Part shown: in pieces, positions 24,371 to 32,992 of the stretch | Layout of the letters: each line of letters starts with the position of its first letter | Numbering within the stretch: the stretch's first letter is position 1 | The notes under the pieces: generated by a model | Seen by the model: the letters and a program-made list of their open reading frames with translations, nothing else | Database searches by the model: none | What the model was told of the DNA's origin: nothing | Program-made: the position numbers and the translations under genes | Source: an uncultured Cardiobacterium sp. | GTDB taxonomy: Bacteria; Pseudomonadota; Gammaproteobacteria; Cardiobacteriales; Cardiobacteriaceae | Assembly (NCBI RefSeq): GCF_938028825.1 | Contig: NZ_CALIZP010000062.1 | Coordinates: 1-64,000 of the forward strand | Direction: 5' to 3' | DNA length: 64,000 bases

Positions 24371-26218
24371 ATGAATATTCTGGATACCATCAAAAACGCC
24401 TTCGGACAAGGCAGCAACGATGACGACTTCTTTGATTCCCAATGGGAATACGGACAGGAAAGAGACGCCATGCGCGATGCCGAAACCGTGTGGGCGCGTC
24501 TGCGCTCGGACAACAGTGTCTATTTGCATGGCGACACAGCGGGCGAAGCATACGTTGACCTTATTATCCGCAAAACGCTCGATAATAAAATATCCCTTGC
24601 TTTTCAATTATCGCGCGGCAAATTTATCGGTCAATCAGGCGGTTTCTTCGCCAATATAAAATTTGACCGAAACAAAATTGAAAAACAGCATTGCAAAACC
24701 GCTGTTAATACCGCAACCAATATCGCCCTTATCATTCAGGGTAAAGAAACATTTATCCGTAAGCTGTTTAAATCCAAGACGCTGATTGCTGAATTTACCA
24801 TTGCCGAGCACGGTAGTGAGCAGTTTACTTTCCAAACTGCCGGACTGGATTGGCAAGGCATATTTGGCAATAACCTGCGCAATCAATTTGCTGATGGTGG
24901 CAATTACTTGTGGGAAAAAATAAAACGCCTGTTCAGAATCGCGGCTTACGTTTCCCTTGCCATTATTCTGCTTTCAGTTGGAATGGCAATTTTCGATTCG
25001 GGTTCAGAACGCGGCGCTACCACCAATACCGCGACAACAGCCTCCGCACCCACGGCCACAAACCCACCCGCGACACCACCGCCTGCCCGCAAAACGCCCC
25101 AGCCGGTGCAGCCTGTCGCCCAACAACCTGAGGTAGCAGAAGTAGCAGCATCCGCACCACAGGCAGCACCGCAACCTGCAATACCGCCCGCGCCTGTCGG
25201 CAAACGCCGCTGGGAACCCCAGGATGCCTGCCAATATCTCGGCAATACCCTACCCACCCGCCGCTATAACGATGCTCTTGGTGACGGCATTTATATCTGT
25301 GCCTCGGAATATCAGGACATCGGCACCAGGACGCGGGACAGAATGGCCAATAACCTGTCTTATTACGTCATCGGCACACAGAATCATGCGCGCAAGCTGA
25401 AACTATTGCTCAATTACAACAATCCCAAACAGGCGGCAAGCGGCACCGCATCCCTGATTGCTGCCGCCAAAGAACTGGCGATAGCCGCAACCGGCAGATC
25501 CCTGCCCCAAATTATCGAAAGCAAATTGAAAGCAGGCAAAGCGGGCGAAACCACCATAGACGGCATACGCCATGCCGTCTATCGCCAGAACTGGCCGCGC
25601 GGCAATGGTTACGAAGTCCGATATGTCCTCTCCAATGCCAATGATAAGCCGATTATCCGCAATGAACCGACAGGCGCCAATACCGATATATCCGACTACC
25701 CGGATGCCGATAAAGACATTATGCCCACGGTTAATGCAGCGGCGGAAAAGAAAGCGGACGAGAAACAGGAAGCTGCCACACCGGTTAACAGCAAATGGCG
25801 CTATAACGAAGACACCGACCAGATGCGCAACACCAAAAGCTATTGGGCAATGCTGACCTCGGAAAACAGCGTGGATTTTAACTTTCCCTATAACGGCGGT
25901 TCGACGCTGAAAATGGAACTAAGGAAAAGCGCCAAATACGGCAACGACATTTATTTCACCATCTCCAAAGGGCAATTTTCCTGCGGCTATGACGGCTGTC
26001 GTGCCACTATCAAATTCGATAACGGCAAACCGCAGAAAATCAGCCTGGTAGAGGCGGGCGATGCCGATATGACCACCCTGTTCCTTGCCGGCAAGGCGGG
26101 CAATCTCGCCGCCAAAATCAAAAAATCCAAAACCATGATGATTGAGCTCAATTTCTATCAGGAAGGCTCGCGCCAATTCCTTTTCCACACGGAAGGACTG
26201 CAATGGAAACATTTCTAG
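24371..26218 (+). CDS. Membrane protein with a duplicated unknown domain
   Basis: I know no name for this 615-residue protein. Residues about 24-163 and 472-614 align with each other. Both have W-x-Y then D-x-M-R, a W/YWA-x-L-x-S-x-NSV stretch, RK, S-(R/K)-G-(K/Q)-F, A-x-IKFD, KSKT and GS-(E/R)-QF-x-F-x-T-x-GL-x-W. Between them lie one membrane segment near 187-208 (YVSLAIILLSVGMAIF), a Pro/Ala/Gln-rich stretch (about 214-275) and a middle domain (about 276-425) with CQYLGNTLPTRRYND and GIYICASEYQD. The positive WEKIKRLFR before the membrane segment suggests an N-in topology, placing one domain copy inside and one outside. The C-terminal copy recalls an uncharacterised domain of proteobacterial exported proteins, from memory. 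It probably forms an operon with the next two genes. Confidence 0.75.
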   Translation: MNILDTIKNAFGQGSNDDDFFDSQWEYGQERDAMRDAETVWARLRSDNSVYLHGDTAGEAYVDLIIRKTLDNKISLAFQLSRGKFIGQSGGFFANIKFDRNKIEKQHCKTAVNTATNIALIIQGKETFIRKLFKSKTLIAEFTIAEHGSEQFTFQTAGLDWQGIFGNNLRNQFADGGNYLWEKIKRLFRIAAYVSLAIILLSVGMAIFDSGSERGATTNTATTASAPTATNPPATPPPARKTPQPVQPVAQQPEVAEVAASAPQAAPQPAIPPAPVGKRRWEPQDACQYLGNTLPTRRYNDALGDGIYICASEYQDIGTRTRDRMANNLSYYVIGTQNHARKLKLLLNYNNPKQAASGTASLIAAAKELAIAATGRSLPQIIESKLKAGKAGETTIDGIRHAVYRQNWPRGNGYEVRYVLSNANDKPIIRNEPTGANTDISDYPDADKDIMPTVNAAAEKKADEKQEAATPVNSKWRYNEDTDQMRNTKSYWAMLTSENSVDFNFPYNGGSTLKMELRKSAKYGNDIYFTISKGQFSCGYDGCRATIKFDNGKPQKISLVEAGDADMTTLFLAGKAGNLAAKIKKSKTMMIELNFYQEGSRQFLFHTEGLQWKHF

Positions 26219-26254
26219 TCCCACCGCTTTATCAACATAATCCGGGAGAATCCT

Positions 26255-26587
26255 ATGGCATTAATCGAATGCCCCGAATGCTTTGAACAAGTTAGCGACA
26301 AAGCGGGCAAATGCCCGCATTGCGGCGCGCGCATCCGCAAACTGCGGCGCGGCATATTCGGCACCCTCATCAAATGGCTGTTTATCCTCTTCAACGTGCT
26401 GATGCTGATATGGGTCATCGGCGGCATCGGGGTGACCAATGACGCCATTTCCTCGGCGAAAAACAGCGCGGAAGCGGCCGGTGCCGCCGTCGGCAGCGGC
26501 TTGGGCATGATGCTGCTGCTGGTGCTGTGGTGCATCGGCGACATCATCCTCGCCATCCCGCTCTTCCTCACCCGCCCGAAGGATTAA
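26255..26587 (+). CDS. Zinc-ribbon membrane protein
   Basis: A 110-residue protein with an N-terminal zinc ribbon, IECPECFEQV then KCPHCGARI (two CxxC pairs at about residues 6-9 and 20-23). Two membrane segments follow, near 37-60 and 85-105, separated by a Ser/Ala/Gly-rich loop. Small zinc-ribbon membrane proteins are often next to stress or envelope genes, but no function is known to me for this one. SD GGGAG precedes the ATG at good spacing, and it lies 36 bases after the duplicated-domain protein. Confidence 0.8.
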   Translation: MALIECPECFEQVSDKAGKCPHCGARIRKLRRGIFGTLIKWLFILFNVLMLIWVIGGIGVTNDAISSAKNSAEAAGAAVGSGLGMMLLLVLWCIGDIILAIPLFLTRPKD

Positions 26588-26631
26588 ATTCCTTTGGGGC
26601 TTCTTACTCTTGATTATTTATGGAGAACCTT

Positions 26632-27138
26632 ATGAAAAAGACACTATTTTCCCTTGTCTTGCTAAGCGGTGCAGCAATAGCCGCTGAAACAGAAATCATC
26701 GGTGCTTTTGGCTTGACTCTGGGTGCGGAACAAGATGTCAGCAAACTGAAACCGGCATCCAAAGACAATAGATATTACATAGCCCCGCCATCACCAAATG
26801 CACTTTTTAACGAATATATAGTTGAAGTTACGCCTGCCTCTAAGAAGATTATGGAAATTACCGGCTTTGCCAATGTGAAAGATAATTGTAAAAAACAGGC
26901 AGAAGCGGTTGCTGATGCAGTCAGTGAAAAATATGGTGTAAAAAAAGAAGAGATTGATTCATTCATGAATTTTGGATTCAAAATTGCCAAGGATGATACG
27001 CAGGTTCGTGTTGTTTGTGTTGATGGAATTATGGGAGATCAACTGCAAATCCGTTATGTGTCAGGAAAGATGCAGCAACTGGCTGATAAAGAAAAATACG
27101 AACAAACCAAAAGCCAAACCGACACTTCTACACTGTAA
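26632..27138 (+). CDS. Small exported protein of unknown function
   Basis: A 168-residue protein with a clear Sec signal peptide (MKKTLFSLVLLSGAAIAA, cleavage probably after AIA). The mature part is Lys-rich with two central cysteines (KDNCKK and VVCVDG) that could pair. I chose ATG 26632 over the ATG 12 bases upstream because GGAG lies six bases before it and the signal peptide then begins normally. I do not recognise the fold. Base composition is clearly more AT-rich than the metabolic genes around the island. It is the last gene of the island and has its own terminator. Confidence 0.75.
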   Translation: MKKTLFSLVLLSGAAIAAETEIIGAFGLTLGAEQDVSKLKPASKDNRYYIAPPSPNALFNEYIVEVTPASKKIMEITGFANVKDNCKKQAEAVADAVSEKYGVKKEEIDSFMNFGFKIAKDDTQVRVVCVDGIMGDQLQIRYVSGKMQQLADKEKYEQTKSQTDTSTL

Positions 27139-27156
27139 TCCCTCTCCCTTCTTTCC

Positions 27157-27184
27157 GGCGGACGCAAGTCCGCCTTTATTTTTT
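27157..27184 (+). terminator. Rho-independent terminator closing the island operon
   Basis: GGCGGAC (27157-27163), loop GCAA, GTCCGCC (27168-27174), then TTTATTTTTT. Confidence 0.88.
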
Positions 27185-27290
27185 AGCGGCTCCATTGGTT
27201 ATGCGCGCAGGTGATCGGTATAAAACGCGGGAAGCAGCGGGTAAGCGGTACAGCCAGCGCGGGCAGTTTGGGCGGAAGGGCGGCATCGTT

Positions 27291-27438
27291 ATAGTCATAG
27301 TCAAGAAGCCGTCACCAAGCACACCGCCGCAGACAGTACAGATAGTACGACGCAGGTTTCCCATAAAAACCGCGCTGCGGTTTTTATGGTGCCCGGTCAG
27401 GCGCGCCAACACCGTATCTCTGTTTGAAGCGACTGTAT
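27291..27438. repeat. MITE-like repeat, copy 1 (148 bp)
   Basis: The right end CTCTGTTTGAAGCGACTGTAT reads in reverse complement much like the left end of copy 2 (ATAGTCGTTTCAAACAGG), and the left end begins ATAGTC. The interior shares GCAGACAGTACAG and CGCCAACACCGTATC with copy 2. This copy has an extra centre with a perfect 13-bp hairpin CCATAAAAACCGC-GCT-GCGGTTTTTATGG (27361-27389) absent from copy 2. No coding capacity. Confidence 0.65.
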
Positions 27439-27504
27439 CCGGTCCCCTGCTGCCATTGACGGTTGCTGCGCGCCGAAGTCGAGCGGTTCATGCAGGCGGA
27501 TGCG

Positions 27505-27966
27505 TCAGTCCACCGGCACGGTCAGCCCCTGTTTCACCTGCTGCATCGCGACCAGGGTGCGGAAGGATTTCAGGTTGTTTGAGGCGAAGAACAGCTCCTG
27601 CGTCAGCGCTTCGTATTCCGCCATGTCGCGCACCACGAAGATCAGCAGGAAATCGAATTCGCCGGTGACGTAATAGACCTGCTGCACTTGCGGGCAGGCG
27701 CTGAAACGCTGCTTGGCTTCTGCCAGTAAATCCAGGCGTTCGTTGGCGAGCGCCACTTCGGCAATCACCGTAATCGGCCGTCCCACTTGCGCCGCATCCA
27801 CCACGGCGACGCTGCCCTTGATGACGCCTTCTTTTTCCATCGCGGCGATGCGGCGGTTGATGGCGGAGGCGGACAGATTCACTTTTTCCGCGAGATCGCG
27901 CTGGGCGATGCGGTTGTCTTGTTGCAGGAAGTGCAGGATTTTTTTGTCGAAGGCGTCGAGTTTCAT
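27505..27966 (-). CDS. Lrp/AsnC-family transcriptional regulator
   Basis: The 153-residue protein has the family layout. The N-terminal helix-turn-helix spans MKLDAFDKKILHFLQQDNRIAQRDLAEKVNLSASAINRRIAAMEKEGVIKG. The C-terminal RAM ligand-binding/oligomer domain spans about 65-145 (VYYVTGEFDFLLIFVVRDMAEYEAL). I place the start at ATG 27966, with GAGG six to seven bases upstream, rather than the upstream ATG 27990. It is divergent from diaminopropionate ammonia-lyase. Such pairs usually mean that the regulator senses an amino acid and controls the adjacent catabolic genes. Confidence 0.9.
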   Translation of the reverse strand: MKLDAFDKKILHFLQQDNRIAQRDLAEKVNLSASAINRRIAAMEKEGVIKGSVAVVDAAQVGRPITVIAEVALANERLDLLAEAKQRFSACPQVQQVYYVTGEFDFLLIFVVRDMAEYEALTQELFFASNNLKSFRTLVAMQQVKQGLTVPVD

Positions 27967-28108
27967 CGGGAACCTCAGGATAGTGTGCAACGGTGTTGCG
28001 ATTTTAAGACAAATTCACCGCAAAACCGCAGTTTTCCCCGCAAAAGCGCGGTAATCCCCCGCTTGAAATGCCGATAATGTCCGCAAACCCGGCCAAAAGG
28101 ACACGCAG

Positions 28109-29311
28109 ATGAACGACACCCTCCTCTATCAAGCCAATACGATGCAAAAAGCGCGCGGGCAAGGCACCGCGACCGGCATCGTTAATGCCGCTGCCGCCGC
28201 TGCCGCGCACCGCTTCCACCGGCAATTCGCCAACTACGCACCGACCCCGCTGCTTTATCTGCCGCATCTGGCGCGCAAGCTGGGCGTCGCCGCCGTGTAC
28301 GTCAAGAACGAGGCAGAGCGCTTCGGCCTCAACGCCTTCAAGAGCCTCGGCGGTTCCTACGCTATCGGTCGCTATTTGGCGCAGCGGCTGGGGCGCGACA
28401 TCAATGACCTCAGCTTCGCCGAACTCGCCTCGCCGCAAGTGAAGGTGCAGTTGGGCGACCTCACCTTCATCACCGCCACCGACGGCAACCACGGGCGCGG
28501 CGTCGCCTGGGCGGCGGAGCAGCTCGGCATGAAGGCGGTGGTGCTGATGCCGCACGGCTCCTCGCCGGTGCGCGCGGAAAACATCCGCAAACACGGCGCG
28601 GATTGCACCATCACCGATTTCAACTACGACGACACCGTACGCGAAGCGAGCCGCCTCGCCGCTGCCAACGGCTGGGTGCTGCTGCAAGACACCGCCTGGG
28701 ACGGCTACGAAGAAATCCCGACCTGGATCATGCAGGGCTACCTTACCCTCGCCCACGAAATCAGCGCGCAACTGCCCGCCGCGCCGACCCATCTCATTCT
28801 GCAAGCGGGCGTCGGCTCGTTTGCGGGCGCCATCGCCGGCTACTTCGTATCCACCCTGGCGGACAAGCCACCCACCATCATCATCGCCGAACCGCATCAG
28901 GCGAACTGCCTTTACCAATCCGCCGTGGCCGCCGACGGCAAGCCGCACAACGTCGGCGGCGCGATGCAGACCATCATGGCGGGGCTGGCCTGCGGCGAGC
29001 CGAACACCATCAGCTGGCCGCTGCTGCGCGATTACGCCGCCGCCTTCATCTCCGCCGACGACCACCTCGCCGCCAACGGCATGCGCATCGCCGCTGCGCC
29101 GCGCCCCGGCACCGATCCCGCCTTCATCTCCGGCGAATCCGGCGCGATCGGCCTCGGGCTGCTTTATGAATTGAAAACCCGCCCGCAATATCAGGCGATT
29201 TGCCGCGACTTGGCGCTGGATGACAAGGCGCGGGTCTTGCTCATCAGCACCGAGGGCGATACCTCGCCGGATATTTACGAGGCCATCGTCTGGCAGGGGC
29301 GGAATCAATAA
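28109..29311 (+). CDS. dpaL: Diaminopropionate ammonia-lyase
   Basis: This PLP enzyme (YgeX) splits 2,3-diaminopropionate through 2-aminoacrylate to pyruvate and two ammonia. The 400 residues match the family. The PLP lysine is in NAFKSLGGSYA near residues 75-86. TDGNHGRGVAWAA near 127-139, GSSPVRAENIRKHGA and the glycine-rich AGVGSFAGA near 232-240 are characteristic. SD AAAGGAC lies before the ATG. It begins a rightward cluster with an M20 amidohydrolase, an AGCS symporter and RidA. RidA destroys the aminoacrylate intermediate that this kind of enzyme releases. Confidence 0.92.
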   Translation: MNDTLLYQANTMQKARGQGTATGIVNAAAAAAAHRFHRQFANYAPTPLLYLPHLARKLGVAAVYVKNEAERFGLNAFKSLGGSYAIGRYLAQRLGRDINDLSFAELASPQVKVQLGDLTFITATDGNHGRGVAWAAEQLGMKAVVLMPHGSSPVRAENIRKHGADCTITDFNYDDTVREASRLAAANGWVLLQDTAWDGYEEIPTWIMQGYLTLAHEISAQLPAAPTHLILQAGVGSFAGAIAGYFVSTLADKPPTIIIAEPHQANCLYQSAVAADGKPHNVGGAMQTIMAGLACGEPNTISWPLLRDYAAAFISADDHLAANGMRIAAAPRPGTDPAFISGESGAIGLGLLYELKTRPQYQAICRDLALDDKARVLLISTEGDTSPDIYEAIVWQGRNQ

Positions 29312-29333
29312 CCTAACCCATGAGGAACGAACC

Positions 29334-30497
29334 ATGAACGAAAAAGCACTGCACCAGCAAATGATTGAATGGCGTCACTATCTGCATCAGCATCCGGAAA
29401 GTGCCTTTGAAGAAGAAAACACGGCGCGCTTTGTTGCCGACAAGCTGGAAGCACTGGGGCTGACCGTGTACCGCAACATCGGCAAAACGGGTGTTGTCGG
29501 CGTGCTGAAATGCGGCGACGGCAAGGGGGTTATCGGCATCCGCGCCGATATGGACTGTCTGCAAATGGTCGAACAGGGCGATGTTCCCTACAAATCGCAG
29601 ACCGAAAACCGTATGCACGCCTGCGGCCACGACGGCCACACCGCAATGGTGCTGGGTGCCGCGCACCTGCTGGCAGCGCGCAAAAACTTCAACGGCACCG
29701 TCTGTTTCGTCTTCCAGCCCGCCGAAGAACCCGGCAAGGGCGCGCAGGCGATGCTGGATGACGGCTTCATCGAGCGCTTCGGCATCGAAGAAATCTACGG
29801 CCTGCACAACATGCCGGGCATGCGCACCGGCACCATCTCCACCCGCGTCGGCGGCATCATGGGCAGCGAAGACAACTTCATTATCCGCATCAAGGGACAA
29901 GGCTCACACGCCGCCCGCCCGCACATGAGCCGCGACCCGATGGTGATTGCCGCAGAAATCATCCTCGCCCTGCAAACCATCGTCTCGCGCAACATCGACC
30001 CAAGCATCCCCATCGTCATTTCCTGCACCGAACTGCATACCGACGGCATCCGCAACGCCATCCCGACCCATATCGAAATCAAGGGCGATACCCGCAGCTA
30101 TGCACCGGAAACGCAGCGGATGATTGAAGAGCGGATGCGCAGCATTTGCGAGCATATCTGCGCGATGAACGACGCCGAATGCGAGTTCGTCTATACCCAC
30201 GAATTTGCGCCAACCGTGAATTGGGAGGCCTGCGTCAATAGCGCATTACAGGCGGCGAACAATACCGTTGGTGCGGAAAACGTCGATGGCAACGTCCAGC
30301 AAATGATGATTTCCGAAGATTTCGGCACCTTCCTGCAAAAAATACCCGGCTGTTTCGTCTTTTTGGGTAACGGCACTGAGGAAGAAGGCATTGGCTACCT
30401 GCCGCTTCACAATGCCAAATACGATTTCAACGACAATATTCTGCTGACTGGCGCTGAATATTTTGCTGAATTAATCCGCATCCGTCTGCCGCAATAA
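29334..30497 (+). CDS. M20-family amidohydrolase (aminoacylase/hippurate hydrolase type)
   Basis: Predicted metallo-amidohydrolase that removes an N-acyl group from amino acids. 387 residues. WRHYLHQHPESAFEE opens the family. ADMDCL near 88, HACGHDGHTAMVLGAA near 100-115 (metal His), and FQPAEEPGKGAQAML near 133-147 (catalytic and metal Glu pair) are intact, as is the late MISEDFGTFL. ATG 29334 is preceded by GAGGAACGAACC; longer readings run into dpaL. It starts 22 bases after dpaL, so the two are co-transcribed. The substrate could be an N-acylated diaminopropionate or another acylated amino acid; that is an inference. Confidence 0.9.
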   Translation: MNEKALHQQMIEWRHYLHQHPESAFEEENTARFVADKLEALGLTVYRNIGKTGVVGVLKCGDGKGVIGIRADMDCLQMVEQGDVPYKSQTENRMHACGHDGHTAMVLGAAHLLAARKNFNGTVCFVFQPAEEPGKGAQAMLDDGFIERFGIEEIYGLHNMPGMRTGTISTRVGGIMGSEDNFIIRIKGQGSHAARPHMSRDPMVIAAEIILALQTIVSRNIDPSIPIVISCTELHTDGIRNAIPTHIEIKGDTRSYAPETQRMIEERMRSICEHICAMNDAECEFVYTHEFAPTVNWEACVNSALQAANNTVGAENVDGNVQQMMISEDFGTFLQKIPGCFVFLGNGTEEEGIGYLPLHNAKYDFNDNILLTGAEYFAELIRIRLPQ

Positions 30498-30679
30498 AAA
30501 ATTGGCCGCCCGTAGTGGCGGCCCATTCCTGAAGGCCTTTGCCATCGCTGTTTCTTTTTTACCTTAAGAAACGGCAGTGTTTTTGCACGCCAAAAATAGG
30601 GAGAAGCCAATAAAAATGATGCACATCCCTTACCAAAAACATTCGCTGCTTCTTATCCTTCATTACTATCGAGGTCATT
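30498..30679. other. Spacer between amidohydrolase and symporter genes
   Basis: A hairpin GGCCGCC-CGTAGT-GGCGGCC lies at about 30504-30523 without a T-run. Otherwise I see nothing coding. It may stabilise or partly terminate the upstream transcript. Confidence 0.35.
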
Positions 30680-32080
30680 ATGGAACTCTTGAAAACCATT
30701 AACGGCATCTTTTGGGGCTGGCTGGTCGCAGGACTGCTGCTCGGTACCGGTATTTTTTTCGCCTTCCGTCTCTCCTTCCCGCAAATCCGCTATTTCCCCA
30801 AACTCTTCGGCGCACTCATGCACAACCGCAAAGCGGACGACGGCAAAGGCGTATCCGGCTTCGGCGCCCTCTGCGCGGCACTGAGCAGCCAACTCGGCAC
30901 CGGCAGCCTCGTCGGCGTCGCGACTGCGCTGGCCTCCGGCGGCCCCGGCGCCATCTTCTGGATGTGGGTCACGGCTCTGCTCGGCATGGGCATCAGCTTC
31001 AGCGAAGCTATCCTCGCCATCCTCTTCCGTGAAAGCAACGGCGACGGCACCTATCGCGGCGGCCCCGCCTACTACATGTCGCGCGGCCTCCACTGCCGCC
31101 CGCTCGCCATCGCCTTCTCCCTCAGCATGATCATCGGCATGGGTTTCTTCTACACCATGGTGCAGGGCAATTCCGTCATCCTCGCCACCAAAACCGTCAT
31201 CAATGTCCACCCTGTCCTCATCGGCCTGGTACTCGTCGCCCTCGTCGCCATCATCGTCTTCGGCGGCGTCAAGCGCATCAGCGAATTTGCCTCGCTCTTC
31301 GTGCCCTTCCTCGCCGTCACCTACCTCCTCCTCTCCCTGTTCATCATCCTGAGCAACATCGAAAAAATCCCGGCAGTGCTGGCGCTCATCGTGAAATCTG
31401 CCTTCAACCTCGATTCCGCCGCCGGCGGCGTCGCAGGCTACACCATCTTCACCGCCTTCCGCTACGGCGTGGCGCGCGGCCTCTTCTCCAACGACGCCGG
31501 CAACGGCACCGCGCCCAGCATGCACGCCACCGCCAACGTCGAGCACCCCGTGCTGCAAGGCTTTTCCGCCATGTTCGGCACCTTCTTCACCACCGTCATC
31601 ATTTGCAGCTGCACCGCCTTCACCATCCTGCTCACCGGCGCACTCGGCAGCGGCGAAACCGGCATCGAGCTGACCCAGCGCGCCTTCAACCTCGGCATCG
31701 GCGACTGGGGCAAATACGTCGTCTTTATCGCCATGCTGATGTTCGGCTTCAAATCCGTGATTGCCGACATGTATTACGGCGAGGTCAACCTGCGCTGGAT
31801 AAAAAACAATCCGCGCCTTGTCCTTGCCTACCGCCTGTTTTGCTGCGCACTCGTCACCATCTGTGGCTTAATCCCCGTAACCACGCTGTGGGAATTGATT
31901 GATTTCGCTTCGGCATTGCTGATTATCTTCAACGTTCCCGCTTTGCTATTGTTGTCCAAATACGTCCTCTTTGCCCTGCGCGATTTCGCCGCACAAAAGG
32001 ACAAAGGCATTGAAAACCCGCGCTGGGATTATCAGACCGATATTGTCGCCCGCTATGCCGGGGAAGCCGGGCAATCCTGA
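30680..32080 (+). CDS. Sodium:alanine symporter family (AGCS) protein
   Basis: Predicted inner-membrane Na+-coupled amino acid importer of 466 residues with about ten to eleven membrane segments. The family signatures are clear: GFGALCAALSSQLGTGSLVGVATALASGGPGAIFWMW near residues 60-95, FRESNGDGTYRGGPAYYM near 117-134, and FRYGVARGLFSNDAGNGTAPSMHA near 257-280. In context with ammonia-lyase, amidohydrolase and RidA it probably imports the small amino acid they degrade. Alanine and glycine are the usual AGCS substrates. SD GAGG precedes ATG 30680. Confidence 0.92.
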   Translation: MELLKTINGIFWGWLVAGLLLGTGIFFAFRLSFPQIRYFPKLFGALMHNRKADDGKGVSGFGALCAALSSQLGTGSLVGVATALASGGPGAIFWMWVTALLGMGISFSEAILAILFRESNGDGTYRGGPAYYMSRGLHCRPLAIAFSLSMIIGMGFFYTMVQGNSVILATKTVINVHPVLIGLVLVALVAIIVFGGVKRISEFASLFVPFLAVTYLLLSLFIILSNIEKIPAVLALIVKSAFNLDSAAGGVAGYTIFTAFRYGVARGLFSNDAGNGTAPSMHATANVEHPVLQGFSAMFGTFFTTVIICSCTAFTILLTGALGSGETGIELTQRAFNLGIGDWGKYVVFIAMLMFGFKSVIADMYYGEVNLRWIKNNPRLVLAYRLFCCALVTICGLIPVTTLWELIDFASALLIIFNVPALLLLSKYVLFALRDFAAQKDKGIENPRWDYQTDIVARYAGEAGQS

Positions 32081-32288
32081 CGGCGCGCCGTGCTACCATA
32101 GGCACGGCAATTCCCCTGCCATTCATTTTCCCCTTTGTGCACGCAAAAGCCTTCCCCATTGGGGAGGGCCTGGGGGGCGGGTTAAAAATCCGCGCTTCCC
32201 GCCTGGCTGCGCATCAGGCCCCGCCGCCCGGTCCGGAAGCAAGGCATTGTCGTGCATGAAATTTCAGCACAAAATCAGGAGATTACTT
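32081..32288. repeat. Spacer with GC-rich inverted repeats before ridA
   Basis: GCCGTGC-TACCATA-GGCACGGC lies near 32087-32109 and a CTTCCCC-ATT-GGGGAGG palindrome near 32151-32169. The latter resembles the one at 3058-3076. I see no gene. The last 15 bases hold the ridA ribosome site (CAGGAG). Confidence 0.45.
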
Positions 32289-32678
32289 ATGTATAAAGTC
32301 ATCCACACCGACAAAGCCCCCGCCGCCATCGGCCCCTACGTGCAGGCGATGGATTTGGGCAACCTCGTCATCACCTCCGGGCAAATCCCCGTCAACCCGG
32401 CAAGCGGCGAAATGCCCGCCGACATCAAGGCGCAAACCCGCCAGTCGCTGGACAACATCAAGGCCATTATCGAGCAGGCGGGCTTGCAGGTGAGCAACAT
32501 CGTGAAAACAACCGTTTTCGTGAAAGACCTCAACCACTTCGCCGACGTGAACAGCGTCTATGAAGCGTTCTTCACCGAATTCGGCGGCGGCACTTTCCCG
32601 GCGCGCTCCTGCGTGGAAGTCGCCCGCTTGCCGAAAGATGCGGGGGTGGAGATTGAAGTGATGGCGGTCAGGCCGTAA
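32289..32678 (+). CDS. ridA: RidA-family enamine/imine deaminase
   Basis: RidA hydrolyses 2-aminoacrylate and related imines to the keto acid, protecting PLP enzymes. The 129-residue protein is standard size, with APAAIGPYVQA near 10-20, SGQIPVNPASGEMP near 32-45, KTTVFVKDLNHFADVN near 74-89, and the signature PARSCVEVARLPKDAGVEIEVMAV with its active-site Arg. ATG 32289 has CAGGAG seven bases upstream. Location at the end of a dpaL cluster fits its job, because dpaL chemistry passes through 2-aminoacrylate. Confidence 0.95.
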   Translation: MYKVIHTDKAPAAIGPYVQAMDLGNLVITSGQIPVNPASGEMPADIKAQTRQSLDNIKAIIEQAGLQVSNIVKTTVFVKDLNHFADVNSVYEAFFTEFGGGTFPARSCVEVARLPKDAGVEIEVMAVRP

Positions 32679-32694
32679 TCGCGCGCACAGCGAC

Positions 32695-32718
32695 AGGGCG
32701 GGCTTTCCCGCCCTTTTT
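32695..32718 (+). terminator. Rho-independent terminator after ridA
   Basis: AGGGCGGG (32695-32702) pairs with CCCGCCCT (32707-32714), then TTTT. Confidence 0.85.
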
Positions 32719-32992
32719 GCTGCTCGTTTTTTCCGGATGCGACAGAACCCGTAACGGCGATGCGTGCGGTGTACCAAAGTTTTTTCACTTTCTTGATGGC
32801 GGACTGAAGCCCGCCTACGCAAGCATCCAGTGTTTACACCGCTTGGCGGGGCCGGTCATTACAGGCGAGGGAGGGATATGCCCGCCTTTTGCCGTTCGCG
32901 TTTTGCCGGACAACGGCTCTTGTAAAATAGGCAACGGTTTCCCGATTCGGGACTGTTTTTTCATTTGTTTTCAATTGATAAAGGAGATTCTC
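32719..32992. other. ridA / formate-nitrite channel intergenic region
   Basis: Holds the third member of the GG(T/C)GG(G/A)CTGAAGCCC(A/G)CC repeat family (32798-32815). A TAAAAT (32923-32928) could be a -10 box for the next gene but lacks a -35 at normal spacing. No gene seen. Confidence 0.45.
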
